Part shown: piece after piece, positions 1-5,898 of the stretch | Layout of the letters: each line of letters begins with the position of its first letter | Position numbering within the stretch: position 1 is the first letter of the stretch | Source: Clostridia bacterium | Lineage (GTDB): Bacteria; Bacillota_A; Clostridia; Oscillospirales; Acutalibacteraceae | NCBI GenBank assembly: GCA_017445685.1 | Contig: JAFSTS010000159.1 | Location: forward strand, 1 to 6,502 | Reading direction: 5' to 3' | DNA: 6,502 nucleotides | Translations under genes and position numbers: made by a program | The notes under the pieces: generated by a model | What the model was told of the DNA's origin: nothing | Seen by the model: the letters and a program-made list of their open reading frames with translations, nothing else | The model's database searches: none

Positions 1-1
1 C

Positions 2-1549
2 AGCAAGAGCGGACCTTCATATTTGTGTAACGATAAATATATGGAAGAATCCAGCCAGATGCCGTTCCTTCTCTCCTGCATAAGCGGACTTTATTTCACC
101 GTTGAAACAAGACAGTACGCTATGGGCGCGCTGCTGAATATGTCTCCGGCTCATTATGTAAACAGCAAAACAGTGCCGACGGTAATATGCGCCGGAATGC
201 AGGACAGCATCGTGCCGTTTACAGATTCGGTAGTTCTCAATCAGGCGTTTGACAATGCCGGAGCAACTCACGAATATATTATCTTCCCCAACTCCAACCA
301 TGGCCTTGAAAGCGACCCTGATAAATCCGTCGAGATGCAGGCGGCGCTTGAAAGATATATTGACACATATCTTCTCGATGTTCAGCCGACTACTGTTCAT
401 CACTACACTGCACAGATAACTCCTGCAACCTGTACTACCGAAGGTTACACTAAATACACCTGCACAGACTGCGGCAAATATTATCTTTCCGATTTCGTCA
501 ATCCTTCTCACACCGAAGGCGCAGAAATCAGAGAAAAATATGTTGAACCGACCTGTACAACAGGCGGAAGCTTTGAAGGTGTAGTTTACTGCACGGTCTG
601 CGGTCAGGAGGTTTCAAGAACTCCTGTTACTCTTCTTGCAAAGGGCCATACCGTAGTGACAGACAGCGGATATGCTGCAACCTGTACGACTGACGGCTTG
701 ACTGACGGCTCGCACTGCTCTGTCTGCAACACAGTTCTCTCTTCTCAAGAGGTTATTGCTGCGACAGGACACAATGTTGTTGTTGATGAAGCTGTCACTC
801 TGACTTGTACCGTTGACGGAAAGACCGAAGGTTCTCACTGTTCAAAATGCGGAGAAGTTTTCGTCGCCCAGCAGGTAACTGCCGCTCCCGGTCACTCGGC
901 AGGTGAAACGGTAAGAGAAAACGAAACGGCTTCTACCTGCGTTGTCAACGGCGGATATGATGATGTTGTTTACTGCACACGCTGCGGCGAGGAGCTTTCA
1001 AGAGAACATACATCACTTGCAAAGACATCACATACTGTCGGCGAATGGGAGATCACTGCTCCTGCGACTTATGTTTCCGAAGGCACGCAGATTAAAAGAT
1101 GCTCGGTCTGCGGCTTGGTGATTTCAACAAAAGCTGTTCCTGTGCTTGAGCCTCAGTATACCGTAAAAGATAATACCGAAATGGCATTCGAAAACGATAA
1201 TATGCTTCTCAAAAACATTCCGCAGGGAATAGACGATGTTTCATCATACCTTACCCTCGGCGGCTGCACAGTTGAAACAACAGGCGGCATAATCGCTACC
1301 GGCTCAACGGTAACTATCAAGTCTCTTGCAGGCACAACGATCGCGCAGTACACGGCAGTCGTCGGCGGAGATATCACGGGCGACGGATATGTTGACGCAT
1401 TTGACCTTGCGCTCGCAGGAGAATATATCAACACCTTCACCGAGCCTGAAGACGCGGCGTTCATGAAAGCTGCCGATATGCTTGAAGACGGCTACCTTGA
1501 CGCGACAGATTTGGCTTATCTGATATATGTCGCAAACTTCGAATCGTAA
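2..1549 (+). CDS. Secreted alpha/beta-hydrolase (esterase-like) with six Cys/His repeats and C-terminal dockerin, 5'-partial
   Basis: The frame is open from the left edge, so this is the last 515 residues of a longer protein. The first residues (SKSGPSYL) align with the middle of the esterase domain of the gene at 1731, just after its nucleophile region, so the signal peptide, oxyanion motif and catalytic Ser lie outside the window. Visible esterase parts are the putative catalytic Asp in GMQDSIVP (203-205) and His in NSNHGL (299-301). Next come six repeats with a Cys, a CxxC and usually a His (425-1150), a beta-rich module (about 1151-1369) and a type I dockerin (1370-1546). In a 33-residue stretch around the Asp, 21 residues are identical to the downstream paralogue. 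The domains imply an extracellular acyl or acetyl esterase; the substrate is unknown. The TTG at 23 is not a believable start because homology continues upstream of it. No strong terminator follows, so read-through into the next gene is possible. Confidence 0.9.
   Translation, partial: SKSGPSYLCNDKYMEESSQMPFLLSCISGLYFTVETRQYAMGALLNMSPAHYVNSKTVPTVICAGMQDSIVPFTDSVVLNQAFDNAGATHEYIIFPNSNHGLESDPDKSVEMQAALERYIDTYLLDVQPTTVHHYTAQITPATCTTEGYTKYTCTDCGKYYLSDFVNPSHTEGAEIREKYVEPTCTTGGSFEGVVYCTVCGQEVSRTPVTLLAKGHTVVTDSGYAATCTTDGLTDGSHCSVCNTVLSSQEVIAATGHNVVVDEAVTLTCTVDGKTEGSHCSKCGEVFVAQQVTAAPGHSAGETVRENETASTCVVNGGYDDVVYCTRCGEELSREHTSLAKTSHTVGEWEITAPATYVSEGTQIKRCSVCGLVISTKAVPVLEPQYTVKDNTEMAFENDNMLLKNIPQGIDDVSSYLTLGGCTVETTGGIIATGSTVTIKSLAGTTIAQYTAVVGGDITGDGYVDAFDLALAGEYINTFTEPEDAAFMKAADMLEDGYLDATDLAYLIYVANFES
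425..1150 (+). repeat. Six tandem Cys/His-rich protein repeats of 41-44 residues
   Basis: The coding region contains six degenerate repeats. Their first conserved positions are Cys codons at 431, 554, 683, 806 and 938, and a Tyr codon at 1070, giving spacings of 41, 43, 41, 44 and 44 residues. The pattern is T-C-x-x-x-G, about ten residues, C-x-x-C-G, then usually a His about 15-20 residues later, as in CSVCNTVLSSQ...ATGH. Three Cys plus one His per unit could form a small zinc site, but metal binding is inferred. Similar Cys-rich repeats occur in other secreted gut Firmicutes proteins, with no established role that I can name. The sixth unit has Tyr for the first Cys and no following His, so it looks like a capping unit. 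Confidence 0.8.
1370..1546 (+). other. Type I dockerin domain of the upstream hydrolase
   Basis: Two calcium-loop repeats are visible: GDITGDGYVDAFD followed by a helix, then AADMLEDGYLDATD followed by a helix. The spacing fits the dockerin EF-hand-like loop D-x-N/T-x-D-G-x-x-D-x-x-D. In the second loop, position 3 is Leu rather than an acidic or polar ligand, so calcium binding there may be weaker. Positions 10-11, which often govern cohesin choice, are Ala-Phe in the first loop and Ala-Thr in the second. Type I dockerins bind cohesins on scaffoldins. However, many gut Clostridia carry dockerin-like tails without a recognised cellulosome, so the partner is unknown. Confidence 0.88.
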
Positions 1550-1574
1550 AACAGGGTTTTAAAGTAAACAAAGT

Positions 1575-1725
1575 AATTTTGCACTGGCGGATATCCATCC
1601 GACGGTGGATTCTGGTGCGAATTAAGGTTTAACTAAAGATGCGAGGATGCCTCGCTAACAGGGGTTTGATAAGCTGAAATTCAGCTTTGAAAATAAAAGC
1701 AAATATCTTTTCAAGCGAGGTGCTT
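1575..1725 (+). promoter_or_regulatory. Hairpin-rich 5' leader with possible Shine-Dalgarno sequestration
   Basis: The 181-base gap before the gene at 1731 contains several inverted repeats. Stem A pairs 1578-1584 with 1615-1621 (7 bp, one G-T), enclosing ATCCA/TGGAT (1593-1597 with 1606-1610) or, alternatively, CGGAT/ATCCG (1588-1592 with 1597-1601). Stem B is GCGAGG/CCTCGC (1641-1646 with 1650-1655). Stem C is AAGCTGA/TCAGCTT (1671-1677 with 1681-1687, loop AAT). The 3' arm of stem B plus one base, CCTCGCT (1650-1656), is perfectly complementary to AGCGAGG at 1714-1720, which includes the Shine-Dalgarno; two G-T pairs could extend this to 9 bp. Mutually exclusive pairing suggests translational control. 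I do not recognise a known riboswitch class, and folding was judged by eye. Confidence 0.45.
1717..1722 (+). promoter_or_regulatory. Ribosome binding site of the second hydrolase gene
   Basis: GAGGTG lies 8 bases upstream of the ATG at 1731 and supports that start. It also sits in the loop of a short AAGC/GCTT inverted repeat (1713-1716 with 1722-1725), and it overlaps the segment complementary to 1650-1656, so its accessibility may be regulated. Confidence 0.75.
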
Positions 1726-1730
1726 AAACT

Positions 1731-3992
1731 ATGAAAATTAAAAAAATGCTATGTATACTAATGACTTTTGTCATGCTTGTTTCAAGCCTTGGCATTTTGT
1801 CTATGACTTCCTTTGCGTTCCCGGTAAGCGGAACAAAAAGCTGTTCTGATTCTTCTATGGGCGGCTATGGAAAGTCGTCTGTGAAGATCACGCTGAAAAA
1901 CGCAAGCGAAGTTTCCGGTAATACAGCAACATATTATGTGGACAAGTATTCTATGGAAACCTATAAAGATCTTGAAAACATTTATGAAGTCCAGTTTATA
2001 ATGAACGGATGTATCCTTTCGACAAGCATTGAATCGACCAAGCTTGATCTTTCCAATCATTATGTCAACAACAATACACAGTTCGGCACTGAAAACAAGA
2101 TGCTTACCGATACTCCGAGCGGATATATCGTTGGTGATGTCGGCGAAGTTGGAGATGTGACGGAATTTTCCATTACAGCAAAAATATCCGTAACCTTCAG
2201 GTATAATTCATATATTCTTACAGATAGCTGTTCGGCTACGGTCAATGTCAGGCTTGTTGTCGTTGACACGACTGAGCTTCAGACTATGATCGGTACGGGC
2301 GATCTTTACCAAAGCTCCTGCTGGAGTGCCGATACATTTGAAAGTTTCACTTCTGTTCTCGAAGAAGCAAAAGACCTTGTTGACAACAGAGTTCCTTCCC
2401 AAGAGGACATTGATTCCATGTTGTCAAGGCTCAAAGCTGCAAGAGATTCTCTTGTTCACAACGGCTCAATCACAGAGTGCGACTACTGCAAGAGCGAAAA
2501 AACAGGTAAAGCAACAACTCCCATATCCTACAGAGATGTTGTTTACGGCACAGACCCGGAAAGACAGTGCATGGATCTGTTCCTGCCTTCGAACGTTACG
2601 GGTGATGTGTCTTTGATACTTTACCTCCACGGCGGAGGCTGGAGATACGGCGACAAATCCGAATATACCGGCAGAGCATATAATCACTGCCTGAAATACG
2701 GCGTTGCAACGCTGACAATAAGCTACCGCTACACCTCTGAATCCGTAACAGCGTTTGACATCCTCGACGATATGGCAAGCGCGCTGGCAAAGGCTAAGGA
2801 GCTTGGTGCGCAGCACGGACTTAACATCAAACAGATGATGACTTACGGCGGCTCTGCCGGCGGACACCTTTCGCTGCTTTATTCTTACGCAAGGCAAAAC
2901 ACTTCTCCGATTCAGCCTGTTGCTGCGTTTTCAAAATGCGGACCCACAAACCTTACAAACAAGGAATATCTTGACTCGAATCTTGGAGAGAGCACCATTC
3001 TTTACGCCCTCGGCTCAATGTGCGGCAAGTATTTTACCGCCAAAACAATGAACAGCGCATACAGCGAGCTGCTTGCCGTTTCCCCTGTGAACTATGTAAA
3101 TGCAAACACAGTCCCGACGGTTATCTGCCACGGCATGAAGGATGAGACTGTTCCGTTCTCAGACGCTCAGGTTCTTGATGTGCTTTTGACTGACAAAGGC
3201 GTAGACCATTATTTCCTCGCGTATCCAAACACAAACCATGCAATCGACATTGGCACAGACCCCGAATATGTTGCATATGCAGACAGGCTGTTTGATCAGT
3301 ATGTCGAAGATTATCTTAAAAATATCGAGCCGTCAAAGGTTCATGACTATGAGACAAAAACGGTTGCAAAAACCTGCACTTCTGACGGCTATACGCTTTA
3401 TACCTGCAAAATCTGCGGAGAATATCATGTTTCTGATGTAGTCAAAGCGTCTCACACACCGGGTGAATGGACAGTTGTAACGGCTCCGACATATACAACC
3501 GAAGGGGAAGAAGTCCTGTCATGCTCTGTCTGCAAAACTGTTTTGCAAACAAGAACTATTGATAAGCTTGAAATGCCTTATACAGAAATCACCGCCAAAG
3601 ACGGCAGCGGACTTGTAATAAACCGCGAAAATATGTTCATTGAAAACATTGAACAGGGCACGACAAACCTTGAAGAATTGCTCGATTTCAAGGGCGCAGT
3701 GATCGAATACGAAGAAACCGCGGCAGGCTTTGGAACAGGAACAAAGCTGATCGTCAGATCACAGGCGACAGGGGAGATAATGGAAACCTTCACTCTTGTT
3801 TTCCCCGGCGATGTAACAGGCGACGGATTTGCAGATTCGTTTGATGTTTCCGTTCTTTCGAGCGTTGCAAATTTCGAAAACGAATTTGAAGAAGATTCTG
3901 CTTACATGAAAGCGGCAGACCTTGAAGAAGACGGATTTGTGGATTCGTTTGATTTAAGCAGACTGAATGCGCTTGCTAACTTTGAGTTTTAA
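1731..3992 (+). CDS. Secreted dockerin-bearing alpha/beta-hydrolase (carbohydrate esterase/acylhydrolase-like) with FIVAR-like and Cys/His modules
   Basis: This is a complete 753-residue protein. Residues 1-29 form a Sec signal peptide (Lys-rich start, hydrophobic core, likely cleavage after SFA). Residues 30-180 are beta-rich and unassigned. Residues 181-243 resemble a FIVAR helical module, with a Trp early and the ending RLKAARDSL. Residues 265-515 are an alpha/beta-hydrolase of the Aes/BD-FAE-like esterase superfamily: oxyanion motif HGGGW (300-304), nucleophile Ser375 in GGSAGG, Asp471 in GMKDETVP and His503 in NTNHAI, so the triad looks intact. Two Cys/His repeats start at C549 and Y588. 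A beta-rich module precedes a dockerin (694-753). The likely job is extracellular ester hydrolysis, perhaps deacetylation or feruloyl release from plant glycans; the substrate is inference. The start is fixed by GAGGTG 8 bases upstream and by the signal peptide. It is a tandem paralogue of the preceding gene and ends in its own terminator. Confidence 0.92.
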   Translation: MKIKKMLCILMTFVMLVSSLGILSMTSFAFPVSGTKSCSDSSMGGYGKSSVKITLKNASEVSGNTATYYVDKYSMETYKDLENIYEVQFIMNGCILSTSIESTKLDLSNHYVNNNTQFGTENKMLTDTPSGYIVGDVGEVGDVTEFSITAKISVTFRYNSYILTDSCSATVNVRLVVVDTTELQTMIGTGDLYQSSCWSADTFESFTSVLEEAKDLVDNRVPSQEDIDSMLSRLKAARDSLVHNGSITECDYCKSEKTGKATTPISYRDVVYGTDPERQCMDLFLPSNVTGDVSLILYLHGGGWRYGDKSEYTGRAYNHCLKYGVATLTISYRYTSESVTAFDILDDMASALAKAKELGAQHGLNIKQMMTYGGSAGGHLSLLYSYARQNTSPIQPVAAFSKCGPTNLTNKEYLDSNLGESTILYALGSMCGKYFTAKTMNSAYSELLAVSPVNYVNANTVPTVICHGMKDETVPFSDAQVLDVLLTDKGVDHYFLAYPNTNHAIDIGTDPEYVAYADRLFDQYVEDYLKNIEPSKVHDYETKTVAKTCTSDGYTLYTCKICGEYHVSDVVKASHTPGEWTVVTAPTYTTEGEEVLSCSVCKTVLQTRTIDKLEMPYTEITAKDGSGLVINRENMFIENIEQGTTNLEELLDFKGAVIEYEETAAGFGTGTKLIVRSQATGEIMETFTLVFPGDVTGDGFADSFDVSVLSSVANFENEFEEDSAYMKAADLEEDGFVDSFDLSRLNALANFEF
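3366..3572 (+). repeat. Two Cys/His-rich protein repeats
   Basis: The first unit has C549, CKIC and a His in KASHTPGEW. The second, 39 residues on, has Tyr588 in place of the first Cys, followed by CSVC and no clear closing His. The two units correspond to the first and last units of the upstream paralogue: the first shares the SD-V--SHT segment and the last shares T-Y-x-x-E-G. The middle four units of the upstream protein are absent here. Zinc binding is possible but unproven. Confidence 0.75.
3810..3989 (+). other. Type I dockerin domain of the second hydrolase
   Basis: Two canonical loops are present: DVTGDGFADSFD (residues 694-705) and, after a linker, DLEEDGFVDSFD. All acidic positions 1, 5, 9 and 12 are present in both loops, and Gly occupies position 6. 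Positions 10-11 are Ser-Phe in both loops, giving the internal symmetry typical of dual-mode cohesin binding. The preceding stretch (about 3573-3806) is the small beta-rich module that often lies just before dockerins in gut Clostridia. Confidence 0.9.
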
Positions 3993-3997
3993 ATACA

Positions 3998-4030
3998 GTC
4001 CGAAAGCTGTCAAAGGCTTTCGGACATTTT
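3998..4030 (+). terminator. Intrinsic terminator of the second hydrolase gene
   Basis: A perfect 10-bp stem, GTCCGAAAGC (3998-4007) with GCTTTCGGAC (4016-4025), has an 8-base loop and starts 5 bases after the stop codon. It is followed by ATTTT, with further T-rich sequence at 4046-4063. The T tract directly after the stem is short, but stem quality and position make termination likely. It separates the hydrolase unit from the SipL-like gene. Confidence 0.8.
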
Positions 4031-4122
4031 AATGTCGTATCAAGCTTTTTAGCCTTTTTTGTTTCCATCAAACAAAAGAAAATGTTCCTGATCCCTTCTT
4101 TATGCAATCAGTCAAAACGCTG

Positions 4123-4151
4123 TCATATTTTTCACCTGAGGATAATACTTA
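4123..4151 (+). promoter_or_regulatory. Possible sigma-E-like sporulation promoter
   Basis: TCATATT at 4123-4129 resembles the sigma-E -35 element. After 14 bases, AATACTTA (4144-4151) gives a partial match to the -10 consensus CATACAAT, with ATAC conserved. Spacing and distance to the ATG at 4184 are sensible. A sigma-A reading would use GATAAT at 4141-4146 but has no good -35 element. Expression of sipL under mother-cell sigma-E in Clostridioides difficile makes this reading attractive, though the -10 match is imperfect. Confidence 0.4.
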
Positions 4152-4168
4152 TTAGAGAGTATTTCTGC

Positions 4169-4175
4169 AAAGGAG
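4169..4175 (+). promoter_or_regulatory. Ribosome binding site deciding the start of the SipL-like gene
   Basis: AAAGGAG sits 8 bases before the ATG at 4184. The same frame is open back to an ATG at 4082, but that start has no comparable site, would lie upstream of the likely promoter, and would add 34 residues without similarity to the family. Confidence 0.85.
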
Positions 4176-4183
4176 AAAAAACG

Positions 4184-5716
4184 ATGGAAACAAATTTCAG
4201 CACAAAAACTTTGTATACAAATGACTGCGTTTTCGAAAACAGCTTTGATGAAGCGGTTGAATGCGATGTAACCCTGCCGGACTATTGCCCGGACATAAAG
4301 AAAATTCTCAAGTGCAGCCTTTCGCCCCGTCTCGTGTCGTCAAGGTGCAGCGGCGAGAATGTAAACATTGAAGCCAATGCCGCTGTCAGAGTGATCTATG
4401 CAAGCGACGACAACAGGGTGTTCTGTTACGAAAAAACGATACCGTTTTCCAAAACAGTCGATATCGGCAAACAAATCGAAAACCCGTGCGTAAAAGTAAA
4501 CCTGCGTACTGCTTACGCTAATGTCAGGGCGGTGAGCGCGAGAAAGCTTGAAGTTCGCTCAAGCGTCGGCATCAATGTCGTAGTGACGGCAAAACATGAG
4601 CATAAAGTCGTATGTGATGCAGAAAACGGAGGCATCCAGCTTCTGAAAAACTGTTCCGGAGCAGGGTCTTTCGTGGGGGAAACAGTCAAAACCTTCAACC
4701 TTTCGGAAACTGTAGAAATAGGTGACGGCAGAGCGCCGATTTTGCAGATACTTCGAGTCTCATCCGAAATATTCGATCCCGAAACAAAATTTGTAAACAA
4801 CAAGGCTCTTTTGAAAGGCAACCTTAAAGTAAATATTTTGTACATCTCGGACGACGAGGAAAGACGGCCGCAGGTTTTTATCCACACAATGCCTGTCAGC
4901 CAGATAATCGACCTTGACGGTATAAGCGACAAAACCGATAACTTCTGTTTTCTTTCAACTAACGGAGTTGATGTCGGGGTCAAGACAAACGCTTCCGGCG
5001 AAAGAAGACTTGCAGATATTGACGCAGGAATGATCGTCCTGCTGAACTCGTCTCAGAAAATAGAAGAAGCTCTGCCGACAGACTGCTTTTCGACTAAATA
5101 CGATTCACAGGCTGCTTTCAAAAATATTCGCCTTAAAAACACGATTGAGAGAATATGCGACAGGCTTGCCGTTAAGTCGACAGAGAAGATAAACGGCGTG
5201 AAGATAGATGAGATTTATGATGTCTGGTGCGACAAGATTAAAACTTCAGCAAGGCTTTCAGACGGAGAAGTTAAGGTTTCCGGCGAGGCAGTGGTTTCCC
5301 TCCTGGGTAAAGACGAGTCAGGCGCACCGTTTTATGTTGAAAGAAACATATCTCTCGATAAGACCATTCCTGCTAAAACGGAAGACGACTCCTGCAATGT
5401 GCTCACGGATGTCGGCGCAGTTGACGTAAGCTTTATTCTTGGGGGAGAGGACACTGTCGAAATACGCTTTGATGCGACAATATGCGTTGATATTGTTGAA
5501 TCAAAAGATGTAAAGCTTATTTCTGAAATAAAAATTGACGAAAACAGCAGAAAACAGCCGTCTCCGTCGTTTACGGTATACTTTGCCGATCCCGGCGAAA
5601 CTCTCTGGGATATCGCAAGACGCTTCAACACAACAATTGACGATATATCGCAGGAAAACGATTCTTCCGCCCTCAATTCCGACGAAAGAAGAATGCTGTT
5701 CATTCCGACGATATGA
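4184..5716 (+). CDS. sipL: SPOCS (DUF3794) and LysM domain protein, SipL-like spore morphogenesis factor
   Basis: This 510-residue protein has no signal peptide or membrane segment. The N-terminal motif CDVTLPDYCPDIKKIL (residues 27-42) is typical of DUF3794/SPOCS proteins. The region to about residue 455 looks like three beta-rich units (roughly 10-150, 170-320 and 325-455). Residues 463-510 form a LysM domain, with the segment DPGETLWDIARRFNTTIDDI recognisable. The domain order and length match SipL of Clostridioides difficile (about 520 residues from memory). There, SipL binds the ATPase SpoIVA through its LysM domain and helps localise coat assembly on the forespore. Action in the mother-cell cytosol at the forespore surface is inferred by family. 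Clostridia can have several DUF3794 proteins, so orthology needs the LysM pairing plus a tree. It has its own promoter-like site and no functional link to the secreted hydrolases. Confidence 0.88.
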   Translation: METNFSTKTLYTNDCVFENSFDEAVECDVTLPDYCPDIKKILKCSLSPRLVSSRCSGENVNIEANAAVRVIYASDDNRVFCYEKTIPFSKTVDIGKQIENPCVKVNLRTAYANVRAVSARKLEVRSSVGINVVVTAKHEHKVVCDAENGGIQLLKNCSGAGSFVGETVKTFNLSETVEIGDGRAPILQILRVSSEIFDPETKFVNNKALLKGNLKVNILYISDDEERRPQVFIHTMPVSQIIDLDGISDKTDNFCFLSTNGVDVGVKTNASGERRLADIDAGMIVLLNSSQKIEEALPTDCFSTKYDSQAAFKNIRLKNTIERICDRLAVKSTEKINGVKIDEIYDVWCDKIKTSARLSDGEVKVSGEAVVSLLGKDESGAPFYVERNISLDKTIPAKTEDDSCNVLTDVGAVDVSFILGGEDTVEIRFDATICVDIVESKDVKLISEIKIDENSRKQPSPSFTVYFADPGETLWDIARRFNTTIDDISQENDSSALNSDERRMLFIPTI

Positions 5717-5742
5717 AAGTGATTTAAAACAGGAAAGTGCCT

Positions 5743-5820
5743 GCGACACAGAATGTCGCTTTCGATTCCGCCGTCTCCGTTGCCCAAAGGGCAAAATCGG
5801 CGGGCGTTACAATCTTTTTT
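5743..5820 (+). other. Structured convergent intergenic segment with two hairpins
   Basis: Downstream of the SipL-like stop are a hairpin GCGACA/TGTCGC (5743-5748 with 5754-5759) and a larger one. The larger one has outer stem CCGCCG/CGGCGG (5768-5773 with 5798-5803) enclosing TTGCCC/GGGCAA around 5780-5794. A run of six T follows at 5815-5820, but about 11 bases after the stem, too far for a textbook terminator. It may be a weak terminator, a 3' stabilising structure, or part of a small RNA. No coding signal was seen. Confidence 0.4.
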
Positions 5821-5855
5821 ATTTAATAGGAAACGAGCAAAATAAACAGAAAGCA

Positions 5856-5898
5856 AATCAGGGCATCCGCGGAGGATACCCTGATTATTTTTTGTTTT
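5856..5898. terminator. Probably bidirectional intrinsic terminator between convergent genes
   Basis: AATCAGGG (5856-5863) pairs with CCCTGATT (5879-5886). Beyond a one-base mismatch, ATCC/GGAT (5865-5868 with 5874-5877) extends the stem. On the plus strand it is followed by TTTTTTGTTTT (5888-5898), an excellent terminator tail. On the minus strand it starts about 10 bases after the alpha-galactosidase stop and is followed by a moderately T-rich stretch, so it can plausibly serve both genes. Confidence 0.88.

Noticed and set aside
23..25. TTG as the start codon of the first hydrolase
   Set aside because: In-frame sequence upstream to position 2 aligns with the paralogue's esterase domain, and the domain would be cut in the middle. 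The gene clearly begins before the window.
425..1150. CRISPR array or DNA-level direct repeats
   Set aside because: The periodicity is only at the protein level (41-44 residues, diverged DNA) and lies within an intact reading frame.
1639..1677. Twelve-codon leader ORF (ATG at 1639, TGA at 1675-1677)
   Set aside because: The only upstream purine stretch (TAAGG) is 11 bases away and the peptide has no regulatory codon run. The same bases are better explained as hairpin arms.
1560..1730. Known riboswitch such as c-di-GMP-I, TPP, fluoride or ydaO type
   Set aside because: I looked for their conserved core strings and did not find them; the secondary structure is suggestive but not a class match.
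2466..2897. 143-codon minus-strand open frame inside the second hydrolase, and similar frames elsewhere
   Set aside because: It lies opposite the conserved esterase domain, has no recognisable domain, and matches the composition expected of an antisense shadow. Other overlapping frames (for example 17-511, 4513-4983 and 5332-5856) are rejected for the same reason.
4082..4183. 34-residue N-terminal extension of the SipL-like protein
   Set aside because: No ribosome binding site before the 4082 ATG, no family similarity in the extension, and a strong AAAGGAG 8 bases before the ATG at 4184.
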